Below, piece after piece: positions 1-9,000 of a stretch of 64,000 nt of DNA. This DNA is from Salibacterium halotolerans. GTDB lineage: Bacteria; Bacillota; Bacilli; Bacillales; Marinococcaceae. Made by a program: the position numbers and the translations under genes. Location: the NCBI RefSeq assembly GCF_900115625.1, contig NZ_FOXD01000003.1:124001-188000 (forward strand), in the 5' to 3' direction. The notes beneath the pieces were generated by a model. That model ran no database searches. It worked only from the letters and a program-made list of their open reading frames with translations, and was not told where the DNA came from. Position 1 is the first letter of the stretch. Every line of letters begins with the position of its first letter.

Positions 1-429
1 TTTATACTTGTCACTTTTTTGGTCTCGGTTGTATTGTTTATCGTTTTTTTCAAAGAACTGGTTTTTGTTTCTTTCGACCAGGAAGGTGCAGCGGTATCCG
101 GGATTCACATGAAAACCATCAATTTTTTGTTTTCCTTTTTAACGGCACTTGTCATTTCGATGTCGATGAAAGTAGTTGGAATTCTTTTGGTCGGAGCTCT
201 TATTGCGCTCCCGGCTTCTGCGGCGCTGCAGCTTGCTAAAAGCTTTCGGGCTCTTGTTCTTTGGAGTATTATTATCGGGGAGGCAGCTGTTATATCGGGC
301 GTCATCGGTTCGTATCATTTAAGTCTTGCGACCGGCGGATCCATTGTCGTATCCGCAGCTTTAATTCTCGGAGCTGTGCTTTTATGGAAGCCGCTTGTAC
401 GTATTTTCAGCAGGAGGAATCCATTATGA
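1..429 (+). CDS. znuB: Zinc ABC transporter permease, 3' part
   Basis: The gene is open from the first base of the window, so only the C-terminal 142 codons are seen. They encode alternating hydrophobic segments with a short conserved stretch (VVGILLVGALIALPAS) typical of ABC-3 family permeases for zinc or manganese, the integral membrane part of a ZnuABC/AdcABC-type importer. Its stop codon overlaps the ATG of the next gene (ATGA), and that gene encodes a Fur-family regulator of the zinc type, which favours zinc over manganese as substrate. Substrate assignment is an inference from family and neighbour. Confidence 0.85.
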   Translation, partial: FILVTFLVSVVLFIVFFKELVFVSFDQEGAAVSGIHMKTINFLFSFLTALVISMSMKVVGILLVGALIALPASAALQLAKSFRALVLWSIIIGEAAVISGVIGSYHLSLATGGSIVVSAALILGAVLLWKPLVRIFSRRNPL

Positions 430-854
430 ATGTAAATCAGGCACTTTCGCTTTTAAAGGAAGAAGGATATAAATTTACCGGTAAGCGGGAGCAGATGCTT
501 TCTGTTTTTGCTGAAGAATCACGTTACCTGTCCGCCAAAGAAGTTCTTACCGCTTTACAGACAAATTACCCCAATGTAAGTTTTGACACCGTGTATCGTA
601 ATCTGTCCCTTTTTGAAGAGATGGAAATTCTGGAAGTGACAGAGCTTGATGGGGAGCGGCGTTTTCGCTTTCACTGCTCCACAAACCATCATCATCACCA
701 CTTGATTTGTTTGGACTGTGGAAAGACGAAACAGGTTGATGCCTGCCCGATGGAATGGATCAGTGACAACAATGACGAAGAATTCGAGGTGACCGGTCAC
801 AAGTTTGAAGTGTACGGATACTGTTCTTCCTGTACTGAAGGCGCTGGGGCGTAA
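426..854 (+). CDS. zur: Fur-family zinc uptake regulator Zur
   Basis: A 142-residue Fur-family repressor. The N-terminal winged helix (about residues 1-80) includes the family stretch FDTVYRNLSLFEEM. The C-terminal dimerisation and metal-binding part has a histidine cluster (HHHHHLICLDCGK) and two CxxC pairs (CLDC, CSSC) that bind structural zinc. I start it at ATG 426, which overlaps the permease stop; an upstream in-frame extension would run through permease codons and is rejected. Coupling to the zinc permease suggests autoregulated zinc uptake; the operator would lie upstream of the window. Confidence 0.92.
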   Translation: MNVNQALSLLKEEGYKFTGKREQMLSVFAEESRYLSAKEVLTALQTNYPNVSFDTVYRNLSLFEEMEILEVTELDGERRFRFHCSTNHHHHHLICLDCGKTKQVDACPMEWISDNNDEEFEVTGHKFEVYGYCSSCTEGAGA

Positions 855-964
855 TGCTGGATTTTGGCAGTGTGCCGGCCGGGCAGGCGGGCATACTAAG
901 ACTGCTCTTTCTTTTCATCTGTTCCAAAAGAGCTGATTTTTAAAGAGCAGGGAGGGGCAGCAGC

Positions 965-1384
965 ATGGACGAAGATCGTCCAAACCAGCAGGACACCCGG
1001 ACAATGGAAGAGCAGCAGAAAGAAAAAGGTCCTGACGATGTAGAGGTCGCTGAAGACGATTATACAATGGAAACAGCATCAGAAGTGGCTTCCCCGGGTA
1101 TTGGAAGCCGTTCCAACCTGAGTGGGTCACAACGGGAAGAAGCGGAACAATACGAAACGATGGAAGCCGATATTACGGATGACTCCATCGGGAAGGGGCT
1201 GGGCGTGACAGCTCTGATCTTGAGTATCTGTTCCCTGTTTTTTCTTCCGGTTTTCACAGGCGGTGCCGGTATTATACTCGGCATCTTTGCTGTCAGAAGA
1301 GATGCGGCCGCTTTAGGATGGTGGGCTGCCGGAATCGGTGCTTTTTCCATCGCCGTGACGATGTTGTTTGCTCCATTGTTTTAA
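965..1384 (+). CDS. DUF4190-like membrane protein (YqfX position)
   Basis: A 139-residue protein with a long acidic, low-complexity N-terminal half (residues 1-75, rich in E, D and Q) followed by two membrane segments (about 80-105 and 112-138) joined by a short loop with RRD. The C-terminal pair resembles DUF4190-type small membrane proteins, and the position upstream of convergent ispG matches B. subtilis yqfX. A GGGAGGGG ribosome site precedes the ATG. Function unknown. The 110 bases before it contain a 9-bp inverted repeat (902-910 with 942-950) of unclear role. Confidence 0.75.
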   Translation: MDEDRPNQQDTRTMEEQQKEKGPDDVEVAEDDYTMETASEVASPGIGSRSNLSGSQREEAEQYETMEADITDDSIGKGLGVTALILSICSLFFLPVFTGGAGIILGIFAVRRDAAALGWWAAGIGAFSIAVTMLFAPLF

Positions 1385-1410
1385 CGGAGAGCGCCTCTGG
1401 TGCTTATAAC

Positions 1411-1454
1411 ACAAAAAAGCTGTTCCGATGTCATTATCGGAACAGCTTTTTTGT
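1411..1454. terminator. Bidirectional intrinsic terminator
   Basis: A 19-bp inverted repeat (arms 1411-1429 and 1436-1454) with A-runs and T-runs at both ends lies between the convergent yqfX-like gene and ispG and can stop transcription from both sides. Confidence 0.92.
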
Positions 1455-1472
1455 GTTATGCCGAAGGTTTTG

Positions 1473-2570
1473 TTATACCTGCGCTTCCTGAGCGGCATAA
1501 TGCTCTTCAGCAATCTTGTCTACTTCTTTTTTCAACTCATCCACCATGATCTCTTCTGGAACTTTACGGATGATTTCCCCGTGCCGGAACAAAAGACCTT
1601 CTCCTTTTGCTCCGGCAATACCGATATCGGCTTCCCGTGCTTCGCCGGGACCGTTCACGGCACAGCCCAGAACGGCAACTTTGACTGGTGCTTTGATGGT
1701 GGAGATGTATTCTTCCACTTCATTTGCGATGCTGATTAAATCAATTTCAATGCGGCCGCATGTCGGGCACGAAATCAGTGTGGCAGCATTGGAAGCAAGT
1801 CCGAACGTTTTCAGAAGCTCGCGGCCGACTTTTACTTCCTCAACAGGGTCGGCACTCAGTGAAATACGAAGAGTGCTGCCGATGCCTTTACTCAAGATGG
1901 CTCCAAGACCCGCAGAACTCTTAACAGAACCGGCAAACTGTGTGCCTGACTCGGTAATACCAAGGTGAAGCGGATAGGAAAAGGCCTGAGCGGCTTTTTC
2001 ATATGCTTCAATAGCTAAATGAACATCCGACGCTTTCATGGAAACAACAATATCATGAAAGTCCAGCTCCTCGAGGATTTTGATATGATGAAGGGCGCTT
2101 TCCACCATGCCGTCCGCTGTGGGATAGCCATATTTCTCCAGAATATGGCGTTCCAGTGAACCTGCATTTACGCCGATCCGGATTGGTATCTGTTTTGCTT
2201 TTGCAGCTTTTACAACTTCCTCCACTTTCTCACGGGTGCCGATGTTTCCGGGATTGATACGGATTTTATCGGCGCCGCCTTCAATCGCCATCAATGCCAT
2301 CCGGTAGTCGAAATGGATATCCACGACAAGAGGAATATTGATTCGTTTCTTGATTTCCGGTATAGCTTCAGCCGCAGGAATATCAGGGCAGGCGACACGC
2401 ACAATCTGGCACCCCGCTTCTTCCAGGCGGTGAATTTCACTTACTGTTGCTTCAATGTCATCCGTTTTTGTCGTTGTCATGCTTTGTACTACTACTTGGT
2501 CGTTACCCCCGATGACGAGGTTTCCTACTTTTACCTGTCTTGTTTCTGTGCGGTGGGTGATTTGGCTCAT
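1473..2570 (-). CDS. ispG: 4-hydroxy-3-methylbut-2-en-1-yl diphosphate synthase
   Basis: A 365-residue IspG/GcpE enzyme of the methylerythritol phosphate pathway, converting ME-cPP to HMBPP with a [4Fe-4S] cluster. The TIM-barrel N-terminal region begins with the family stretch [18 protein letters not shown]. The C-terminal cluster domain keeps the three cysteine ligands (SCPTCGR and [10 protein letters not shown]). Length matches the bacterial short form. Together with dxs and ispA later in the window it shows that this organism uses the MEP route. The gene is monocistronic on the minus strand and ends at the shared terminator. Confidence 0.97.
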   Translation of the reverse strand: MSQITHRTETRQVKVGNLVIGGNDQVVVQSMTTTKTDDIEATVSEIHRLEEAGCQIVRVACPDIPAAEAIPEIKKRINIPLVVDIHFDYRMALMAIEGGADKIRINPGNIGTREKVEEVVKAAKAKQIPIRIGVNAGSLERHILEKYGYPTADGMVESALHHIKILEELDFHDIVVSMKASDVHLAIEAYEKAAQAFSYPLHLGITESGTQFAGSVKSSAGLGAILSKGIGSTLRISLSADPVEEVKVGRELLKTFGLASNAATLISCPTCGRIEIDLISIANEVEEYISTIKAPVKVAVLGCAVNGPGEAREADIGIAGAKGEGLLFRHGEIIRKVPEEIMVDELKKEVDKIAEEHYAAQEAQV

Positions 2571-2694
2571 GAATCCATTCGCCCCTTTTTCCTAAAGTAT
2601 ATATCACTTACGGTAACAGTCTTCAATCAATTACTTTAACCAGGATCAACCTTTATTCTATCAGCGTTTTGAATGATTTGGCAAGCAAAGGGGA

Positions 2695-3027
2695 TTAAAA
2701 AGACGAGTCCTGCTTTGGTGTGTAAAGTGGAAAACGATACGGGCTGTCCACCTGGATAAGATCCGGTGGAACTCCTTCATTTAATTCTTTGAAATCACGG
2801 GTTATTTTATCGACCGGTGCCGGAAGACTTCCGTCGTGCAGTTTTTTTGTTATCGACACGAGGGTCTGGCCGGATTCGACTGTAACTTCTACAGCCCGTC
2901 TGTCGTCTATAATGTCTGAGGACGAAGAATTGTCTTCACCCGGGCCTGCCAGAATGCCTTCTGTTAGATCATAATAAACAGAAATGGAAAGTAATATAAA
3001 AAGAATAAAGAATAATGTTTTTTTCAT
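2695..3027 (-). CDS. Small exported protein with LysM-like tail (YqfZ position)
   Basis: A 110-residue protein with an N-terminal signal or anchor segment (residues 1-20, hydrophobic FILFILLSISVYY) and an extracytoplasmic C-terminal part. Residues 48-100 (VTVESGQTLVSITKKL through the PYRFPLY end) have the spacing of a divergent LysM fold, suggesting peptidoglycan contact. The location between ispG and a DUF1002 gene corresponds to yqfZ of B. subtilis. Start supported by a GGAGGAG-type site on the minus strand. Wall binding is inferred from the LysM resemblance only. Confidence 0.7.
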   Translation of the reverse strand: MKKTLFFILFILLSISVYYDLTEGILAGPGEDNSSSSDIIDDRRAVEVTVESGQTLVSITKKLHDGSLPAPVDKITRDFKELNEGVPPDLIQVDSPYRFPLYTPKQDSSF

Positions 3028-3139
3028 TGTTATACTCCTCCGGCTGGACGATAGAATATTTTAGTGTAATGATATGTTCAGGAACAGCGGTTTAGAACGA
3101 CAGTGGTATATTTAAGTAGTCAAAAAAGGAGAATGGTAT

Positions 3140-4027
3140 ATGAGAAGATGGAAAGTTATGATTCTGTCGGCTGCGGCCGCGGTAATGGCGGCAGCAGCTC
3201 CAATGTCCTCATCAGCCGCGGAAGGCGATGTCATCGTCACACTGGGAGAAGATTTGAGCGAACAGCAGCGCAGTTCTATTCTTAAGGAAATGCAGGCCGG
3301 GGAGAATGCCGAGATTATAACCGTGTCCAATGAAGAAGAACGTCAGTACCTGGGGGAATACCTTGGGGATGAGATAGGCACAAACGCTCTTTCTTCTTCA
3401 AAAATAACGATAGCCCCCGACGGAGAAGGTATCACTGTGAATACCAATAACATTACCAAGGTGAGCGAAGGTATGTACGCGAACGCCCTGATTACAGCCG
3501 GGGTACAGGACGCCGAGGTATATGTCACTGCGCCGATGGCTGTTTCCGGAACGGCAGGACTGACAGGCCTGATTAAAGCGTATGAAACACAGACCGGGGC
3601 GGAAATTTCAGAGGAACAAAAGCAGGTGGCCAATGAGGAAATGGTGAAGACGTCGGAACTTGGTGAGAGCATCGGCACAGAGCAGGCAACTGAGCTTATC
3701 ACCCGTATCAAGGAGGGGATAAGCAATCAGAATATTGAAACCGAAGAAGATCTGCGCAATTTGATTGAACAGATTGCAGGGGATCTTGGAGTGTCGTTGA
3801 CAGAAGAAGAAATGAACGGCCTCGTCTCATTATTTGAGCGTATGCAGAATCTCAATATTGACTGGAGTCAGGTGCAGAGTCAGATATCAGATATCCGGAA
3901 CAATCTTGACGAGTTTTTGAACAGTGAAGAAACACAGTCTTTCATATCCAGTTTTCTGGACTTCATCAACCAGCTGATTGATTCGCTCAGCGGATGGTTC
4001 GGAGGAAATGAAGAGAACACAGCATAA
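3140..4027 (+). CDS. Exported DUF1002-family protein
   Basis: A 295-residue protein with a clear signal peptide (RRWK, then an alanine-rich core, cleavage near SSAAEG at residue 28). The rest fits the DUF1002 family, with the stretch TLGEDLSEQQRSSIL near the start, a central ITKVSEGMYANALITAG motif, and a helical acidic C-terminus containing repeated ISxIxxxL segments that could form a coiled coil. Family function is unknown; export to the cell surface is likely. It has its own ribosome site and a terminator just downstream, so it appears monocistronic. Confidence 0.85.
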   Translation: MRRWKVMILSAAAAVMAAAAPMSSSAAEGDVIVTLGEDLSEQQRSSILKEMQAGENAEIITVSNEEERQYLGEYLGDEIGTNALSSSKITIAPDGEGITVNTNNITKVSEGMYANALITAGVQDAEVYVTAPMAVSGTAGLTGLIKAYETQTGAEISEEQKQVANEEMVKTSELGESIGTEQATELITRIKEGISNQNIETEEDLRNLIEQIAGDLGVSLTEEEMNGLVSLFERMQNLNIDWSQVQSQISDIRNNLDEFLNSEETQSFISSFLDFINQLIDSLSGWFGGNEENTA

Positions 4028-4039
4028 TATTCATCTCGG

Positions 4040-4069
4040 CACCGCCTTTATCTGAAGGCGGTGTTTTTA
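4040..4069 (+). terminator. Intrinsic terminator after DUF1002 gene
   Basis: A GC-rich stem (CACCGCCTT paired with AAGGCGGTG) with a 6-base loop is followed by five T residues. Confidence 0.9.
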
Positions 4070-4210
4070 TTATAGAACTTATACTTTATGAGTGAAAAAT
4101 ACGGGAGAAAAAGGTAGAATGGAATTGAAACGGTTTATTATTGAAAACGTACAACAGATACAAAATGGTTCCGATGCTTGAAATTTATGCTCGAAAAGGA
4201 GCTGATGAAT

Positions 4211-4861
4211 ATGGATTGGCTGCAACTGCCCAGTATCGGGTTTCTTGTCGTATTTTTGGGAACGCTTTTCTTAATGGGGGAAATGCTTGTTAAAGCAAAA
4301 GGGCTGTTCGCGATTCTCGGCATTGCATTGATGAGCCTGTTTTTCACTTTTCATATCGACGCCGGGGGAAGCATGTGGATTATCATTCTTTATCTTCTCG
4401 GTGTAGCATTAATTATTCTGGACGGAAAAGTAATCAGTGACGGCACGATTGCCTTGTTTGGAGCACTGCTTATGGGGCTCGGCCTTGCTGTGCCGACACC
4501 ATCCATAACATACGGCGTGTTGGTGGTTTTTGGTTACATTGCCGGATTATTTTCGTCCGGACTGTTTCTGAAAGTATTCACCAGCCGCAACCTGTGGTCG
4601 AAAATAACACTGAAAGACCAGCTTGGAAGTGAACAGGGATACAACTCTATGGATGATTCCTATAGAGAACTCAAAGGAAAATCGGCTAAAACATTGACAC
4701 CGTTCCGCCCGACAGGAACGATTATTGTAGAAGGCAGGCATTTCAGTGCAACGAGTGGAGATCAATGGCTCGAAGCAGACGAAGCGGTCACGATCGCGGC
4801 CGTTGACGGTACCAAAATATTGGTCCGCCGCAGGGAAGAATATGAAGCAGACAGCAAGTGA
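4211..4861 (+). CDS. NfeD-family membrane protein
   Basis: A 216-residue protein with five likely membrane segments in residues 1-130 and a soluble C-terminal domain (about 150-210) with the small beta-barrel pattern of NfeD proteins (GKSAKTLTPFRPTGTI, then VDGTKILVRR). NfeD proteins usually support membrane microdomains with SPFH/flotillin partners; no such partner gene is adjacent. I use ATG 4211 because AAAGGAG lies nine bases upstream; the earlier in-frame ATG at 4178 has no ribosome site. Role in membrane organisation is inferred. Confidence 0.78.
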   Translation: MDWLQLPSIGFLVVFLGTLFLMGEMLVKAKGLFAILGIALMSLFFTFHIDAGGSMWIIILYLLGVALIILDGKVISDGTIALFGALLMGLGLAVPTPSITYGVLVVFGYIAGLFSSGLFLKVFTSRNLWSKITLKDQLGSEQGYNSMDDSYRELKGKSAKTLTPFRPTGTIIVEGRHFSATSGDQWLEADEAVTIAAVDGTKILVRRREEYEADSK

Positions 4862-4871
4862 GAAACTTTTC

Positions 4872-5672
4872 TCACTGCTGTCTCTTTTTTTTAGGTACGG
4901 GAAGCCTGCTGTAAATCACCGCCAGCCATACAAAGGCAGTAAACCAGTAAAGAATATTCTGCTGATAATCCGGAAACCGGCCGGGAAACAGGTTGACAAC
5001 TGTCACCACCATCGTCGGCAGCGTTACCGCATAAGCGCACATGATCCAGATCTGCCGGTAGGACAAAGGAACCGGGGATCGTCTCCGTATCATAAGCCCG
5101 TAGACCGAAAGAAAGCTGATCCCGATAAATTTTAACGCTGTTGTGAATAAATACATTAATAATATTGTTACCGGAATGAATAAAAAGAGAAGGCCGTCTG
5201 CTCCCTGGATTAAAGACGTCATATCATTTTTGGATATGGTGAAACCGCCTGCCATACTGTAAGCAAAAGATCGTTGTTCTGAGCGGGTATTGAGAACAAA
5301 TTCATCTTCAAGAAAAGCGGTAACCTGTTTTTGTTCTTTGATGACTGCTATGTCCTCCTCGGACAAAGTTCCCTCAGGATCAAACACAATACGCCGCCCG
5401 CTGTCGTCTGTCAGGTCTCGAGAAGCGGAATCACCGGAATCGATCGTTCTGCCGCTGATGGTGAAGGCCGGCATATCATCATGGGTAAGGGCGGATTCCA
5501 GCTGGTTAATTCCTCCGGTGATGGAGACAGTAAGGGTAATGGCAGCAGGTATACTTGCTGCAATCATAAGAAAAAATATGTAGCCGATTGTTTTACCGAT
5601 GCTTTTAAAGCGGAACCGGCCGATATATACGGCGGAATAAAGACTTTTTATAAACGTTTGAAGTGTTGTCAT
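4872..5672 (-). CDS. DUF1189-family membrane protein (YqgB-like)
   Basis: A 266-residue membrane protein of the DUF1189 family: one N-terminal membrane segment, an extracytoplasmic domain (residues 55-150 with a GRTIDSGDS loop) and four further membrane segments in the second half. The start at 5672 is preceded by AAAGGAG at correct spacing; a start 18 bases upstream would place that ribosome site inside the gene. It is convergent with the NfeD-type gene with only ten bases between the stops. Function unknown. Confidence 0.8.
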   Translation of the reverse strand: MTTLQTFIKSLYSAVYIGRFRFKSIGKTIGYIFFLMIAASIPAAITLTVSITGGINQLESALTHDDMPAFTISGRTIDSGDSASRDLTDDSGRRIVFDPEGTLSEEDIAVIKEQKQVTAFLEDEFVLNTRSEQRSFAYSMAGGFTISKNDMTSLIQGADGLLFLFIPVTILLMYLFTTALKFIGISFLSVYGLMIRRRSPVPLSYRQIWIMCAYAVTLPTMVVTVVNLFPGRFPDYQQNILYWFTAFVWLAVIYSRLPVPKKKRQQ

Positions 5673-5870
5673 TATGCACTCCTTTCTCATCTGCCTGTCT
5701 CATTTTACCGCAGTCCGTACGTTCTAAAAACAAATAATATAACTTTCTTTACAATTCTTAATAAAATCTTTACAAAAACTAAATGACATTCATGAAAAAA
5801 TAAAGTAAAATGCAAAAGGTTTGTCTTAAAAGGGGATTTATAATTTATACAACTGAAGGGATGAAAAGGA

Positions 5871-7508
5871 TTGGAAATTGATGTTCAGACGATCATTTTC
5901 TCATTTTTAGGTGGTCTCGGAATTTTCTTGTTCGGTATTAAGTTTATGGGGGACGGTCTTCAGAAAGCAGCAGGAGACCGGTTAAGGGAAATACTGGACA
6001 AGTTTACAAGCAATCCTCTGATGGGTGTGCTTGCAGGAATGATAGTTACCATACTCATTCAAACCAGCTCCGGTACTACGGTACTGACAGTCGGCCTGGT
6101 AAATGCAGGGTTTATGACACTCCATCAGGCTATCGGTGTCATTATGGGGGCAAACATAGGAACAACGGCGACGGCTTTTATTATCGGTCTTGACATAGAA
6201 GCATACGCGCTGCCCATTATGTTTGCTGGTACGGTAATGATATTTTTCCTTAAAAACAAAAAAATCAATAATATCGGTCAGATTCTTTTTGGGTTCGGCG
6301 GTATTTTCTACGGTTTGAAATTGATGGGCGAAGGTGTCGCACCCCTTGAAGGATTGGAATCCTTTCAGAACTTGACGGTAAGCATGAGTGAAAATCCGAT
6401 TCTCGGCGTCATCATCGGTGTAACCTTTACTGTAGCGGTACAAAGTTCTTCGGCTTCCATCGGACTGCTGCAGGAGCTGTATCAGCAGGGAGCCATCATG
6501 CTTGATGCGGTCATGCCGGTTCTTTTCGGTGATAATATCGGTACGACAATTACCGCGGTATTTGCAGCTATCGGCGCTTCCGTTGCAGCGAAGCGGGCGG
6601 CCTTCGTCCACGTCATATTCAACCTGATTGGAACGACTATCATACTTATCCTGCTCTCGCCTTACACGCTGCTGATGGAAAATGTGCAGGACTGGTTGAA
6701 CTTGAATGAGCGAATGACTGTAGCGTTTGCCCACGGCATATTTAATGTTTCCAACACGCTGCTGCAGCTGCCGTTTATCGGGCTGCTGGCTATTTTGGTT
6801 ACAAAACTGATTCCCGGTAAGGATACAGAAATTGAAATGAAAGCCCGGCACCTTGACACGAGCTTCATCGAGCGGTCACCGGGAATTGCACTCGGACAGG
6901 CTAAATCGGAAACACTCAGGATGGCTGAGTTTGCTGAAAAAGGTCTGACAGAGTCGCTGCAGTATCTGAAAACAACTCAAAAACGTCATTCAGAACTTAC
7001 GGTACAGTTTGAAGAAGCGATCAACAATCTTGATAAGAATATAACAAATTACCTTGTGCTCGTATCTGAACAGTCACTGTCGGATGAAAATTCCAGAATG
7101 CACTCCGTATTGATGGATACAGTGCGGGATATTGAACGGATAGGCGATCACATGGAGAATATGGTGGAGCTTGTCGATTATCAGCTTACTAATAAAGTGA
7201 CATTGTCGGAAGAAGCGTACCAGGATCTCGATGAAATGTTCCGTCTGACAATAAACACACTGCAGCATGCAATCAAAACACTTGAAAACGATGATGTGGA
7301 TGAAGCAAAAGAAGTTGTGAAGCAGGAAGAAGAAATTGACAAGCTGGAACGTAAACTTCGTAAAAAACATATTCTGAGGCTGAATGAAGGAAAGTGTTCC
7401 GGATCAGCAGGAATTGTTTTTGTCGATATGCTTAGTAATCTGGAGCGGATCGGTGATCACTCCGTCAATATCGCCGAAGCCGTCCTGGATGAACAGGAAG
7501 AATCTTAA
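5871..7508 (+). CDS. Na/Pi cotransporter family protein with PhoU domain
   Basis: A 545-residue protein. Residues 1-310 form the Na/phosphate symporter fold with the two QSSS-type repeats (IQTSSGTT near residue 65, VQSSSAS near 190) and the GANIGTT and GDNIGTT helix motifs. Residues 340-540 are a cytoplasmic PhoU-like helical domain containing two RIGDH motifs. It likely imports phosphate coupled to sodium, fitting a salt-adapted cell. The start is TTG 5871; an ATG ten bases upstream is in another frame. A terminator follows. Confidence 0.9.
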   Translation: MEIDVQTIIFSFLGGLGIFLFGIKFMGDGLQKAAGDRLREILDKFTSNPLMGVLAGMIVTILIQTSSGTTVLTVGLVNAGFMTLHQAIGVIMGANIGTTATAFIIGLDIEAYALPIMFAGTVMIFFLKNKKINNIGQILFGFGGIFYGLKLMGEGVAPLEGLESFQNLTVSMSENPILGVIIGVTFTVAVQSSSASIGLLQELYQQGAIMLDAVMPVLFGDNIGTTITAVFAAIGASVAAKRAAFVHVIFNLIGTTIILILLSPYTLLMENVQDWLNLNERMTVAFAHGIFNVSNTLLQLPFIGLLAILVTKLIPGKDTEIEMKARHLDTSFIERSPGIALGQAKSETLRMAEFAEKGLTESLQYLKTTQKRHSELTVQFEEAINNLDKNITNYLVLVSEQSLSDENSRMHSVLMDTVRDIERIGDHMENMVELVDYQLTNKVTLSEEAYQDLDEMFRLTINTLQHAIKTLENDDVDEAKEVVKQEEEIDKLERKLRKKHILRLNEGKCSGSAGIVFVDMLSNLERIGDHSVNIAEAVLDEQEES

Positions 7509-7516
7509 AAGAAATG

Positions 7517-7542
7517 GCCCGGCCCTTCCAGGCCGGGCTTTA
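7517..7542 (+). terminator. Intrinsic terminator after Na/Pi cotransporter
   Basis: An 8-bp all-GC stem (GCCCGGCC with GGCCGGGC) with a 6-base loop is followed by a short T-rich tail, shortly before the tRNA cluster. Confidence 0.82.
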
Positions 7543-7640
7543 TAATTGAAAAAAAGGATTGAAAAATCATCTTGACCCGGAGAGGCCAGCGTGATACGAT
7601 GATTACTGTCGCTGAAGCAAGAGGACATATCAAAACATAT

Positions 7641-7715
7641 TCCACAGTAGCTCAGTGGTAGAGCTATCGGCTGTTAACCGATCGGTCGCAGGTTCGAATC
7701 CTGCCTGTGGAGCCA
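7641..7715 (+). tRNA. tRNA-Asn (GTT)
   Basis: Full cloverleaf: acceptor TCCACAG with CTGTGGA, anticodon loop CTGTTAA giving GTT, T-loop TTCGAAT, discriminator G and encoded CCA. First gene of a five-tRNA cluster. Confidence 0.97.
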
Positions 7716-7718
7716 TAG

Positions 7719-7795
7719 GGCGGTGTAGCTCAGCTGGCTAGAGCGTACGGTTCATACCCGTGAGGTCGGGGGTTCGATTCCCTCCACCGCTACCA
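7719..7795 (+). tRNA. tRNA-Met (CAT), elongator
   Basis: Cloverleaf with acceptor GGCGGTG and CACCGCT, anticodon loop TTCATAC, T-loop TTCGATT, discriminator A and encoded CCA. Its acceptor and D-arm sequence match the elongator methionine type of Bacillus as I recall it, rather than the initiator. Confidence 0.9.
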
Positions 7796-7830
7796 ATTGA
7801 ATGTTATTTAATTACATGTATTAATCATAT

Positions 7831-7907
7831 GGCGGTTGTGGCGAAGTGGTTAACGCACCGGATTGTGGCTCCGGCACGCATGGGTTCGACTCCCATCAAT
7901 CGCCCCA
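7831..7907 (+). tRNA. tRNA-His (GTG)
   Basis: Acceptor GCGGTTG pairs with CAATCGC. The extra 5' G at 7831 pairs with the C discriminator, the hallmark G-1:C73 of histidine tRNA. Anticodon GTG sits in the loop TTGTGGC; CCA is encoded. Confidence 0.95.
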
Positions 7908-7933
7908 TTCCATAATGAATCAAAAAGGTTAAC

Positions 7934-8010
7934 GGACCCTTAGCTCAGTTGGTCAGAGCAAACGGCTCATAACCGTTCGGTCGTAGGTTCGAGTCCTACA
8001 GGGTCCACCA
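7934..8010 (+). tRNA. tRNA-Ile2 (CAT, lysidine type)
   Basis: Cloverleaf with acceptor GGACCCT and AGGGTCC, anticodon loop CTCATAA and encoded CCA. Although the anticodon is CAT, the body is of the isoleucine-2 type (C4 and C5 in the acceptor, GGTCGTAGG T-arm side), whose wobble C is converted to lysidine by TilS to read AUA. The other CAT tRNA in this cluster is the Met one. Automated callers may label this Met. Confidence 0.85.
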
Positions 8011-8052
8011 CTTTCTTCTCACCATCATACAGTGGGTGCGTATTTTTCAGAT

Positions 8053-8145
8053 GGAGGAATACCCAAGTACGGCTGAAGGGGACGGTCTCGAAAACCGTTA
8101 GGGGCTTTGCGGCCCGCGAGGGTTCGAATCCCTCTTCCTCCGCCA
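8053..8145 (+). tRNA. tRNA-Ser (CGA)
   Basis: A class II tRNA with a long variable arm (TTAGGGGCTTTGCGGCCCG region), acceptor GGAGGAA with TTCCTCC, discriminator G, encoded CCA and anticodon loop CTCGAAA giving CGA for UCG codons. Last gene of the cluster. Confidence 0.95.
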
Positions 8146-8171
8146 TTGCATTTTAAATCTTAAAAAAACAT

Positions 8172-8200
8172 GTTTATCATTTCCACCAAGGTGGTATAGT
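8172..8200 (+). promoter_or_regulatory. Candidate sodA promoter with palindrome in spacer
   Basis: Two readings overlap. GTTTAT (8172-8177) and TGGTAT (8192-8197), 14 bases apart, resemble a SigB general-stress promoter. TGGTATAGT (8192-8200) is also an extended -10 for the main sigma factor. A perfect 5-bp palindrome, CCACC-AA-GGTGG (8183-8194), lies in the spacer and could be an operator. Confidence 0.45.
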
Positions 8201-8202
8201 AC

Positions 8203-8254
8203 GAATGGTGTTCAGAGGAGCGCCATTCATTTTTGTTGAAAAGACAAAATGAAT
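8203..8254 (+). promoter_or_regulatory. Overlapping alternative hairpins upstream of sodA
   Basis: Hairpin A (GAATGGTG 8203-8210 with CGCCATTC 8221-8228) is followed by ATTTTTG and looks like an intrinsic terminator, perhaps of the tRNA cluster. Hairpin B (8225-8236 with 8244-8254, about 11 bp) shares bases 8225-8228 with A, so the two cannot form together. This could be plain termination or a leader switch for sodA. Confidence 0.45.
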
Positions 8255-8374
8255 TTGGTAACGTAAGACTTGCCGGATAGGTATTCACGGTTGCACGTCT
8301 GAATGCCTTTGCATGAAGGTTGCGTGACAACACGAATCAGCAGACACATAAATTTTTGAAGGAGGAGTTGCATT

Positions 8375-8986
8375 ATGGCTAATCATCAACTACCAGAACT
8401 ACCTTACGCATTTGACGCTCTCGAACCTCACATTGATGAAGAAACAATGAAAATTCATCATGGGAAACACCACAATACTTATGTGACGAAGCTGAATGGT
8501 GCGCTTGAAGGTCATGACGACCTGGCGGACAAAGACGTCAATGAACTAATCAGTGACCTGAACGCTCTGCCTGACAGCATTCGTACAGCTGTCAGAAATA
8601 ATGGAGGCGGTCATTCCAACCACACTCTTTTCTGGCAGATCCTCAGCCCGAATGGCGGCGGTGAACCGGAAGGAGAACTTGCTGACGCAATCAAGAGTAA
8701 GTGGGGAAGTTTCGATGGATTTCAGGAAGAATTCAAAAATACCGCACTCGGCCGCTTTGGTTCCGGGTGGGCCTGGCTCGTTGTGAACAACGGCGAACTT
8801 GCAGTGCAGAACACCTTGAACCAGGATTCACCAATCATGGAAGGCAAGACTCCAATTCTCGGCATCGACGTTTGGGAGCACGCCTATTATTTGAAATATC
8901 AAAACCGTCGTCCGGAATATGTAGACGCATTCTGGAACCTTGTGAACTGGAATGAAGTAGCGAAACGCTATAAAGAAGCTAAGTAA
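8375..8986 (+). CDS. sodA: Superoxide dismutase (Mn/Fe type)
   Basis: A 203-residue cytoplasmic superoxide dismutase. The metal ligands are visible: His in the first helix ([16 protein letters not shown]), His in GHSNHTLFW, and Asp and His in the [18 protein letters not shown] signature near residues 162-180. It disproportionates superoxide to peroxide and oxygen; Mn is the usual metal in Bacillus. A strong GGAGGAG ribosome site precedes ATG 8375, and an mRNA leader of over 100 bases is likely. It sits at the same place relative to yqgE and pbpA as in B. subtilis. Confidence 0.98.
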   Translation: MANHQLPELPYAFDALEPHIDEETMKIHHGKHHNTYVTKLNGALEGHDDLADKDVNELISDLNALPDSIRTAVRNNGGGHSNHTLFWQILSPNGGGEPEGELADAIKSKWGSFDGFQEEFKNTALGRFGSGWAWLVVNNGELAVQNTLNQDSPIMEGKTPILGIDVWEHAYYLKYQNRRPEYVDAFWNLVNWNEVAKRYKEAK

Positions 8987-9000
8987 TAAATGAACCGCAT

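Noticed and set aside
5982-6851. A 289-codon open frame antisense to the Na/Pi cotransporter
   Set aside because: The plus strand encodes a complete recognisable protein here; the antisense product has no family features and lacks a good ribosome site.
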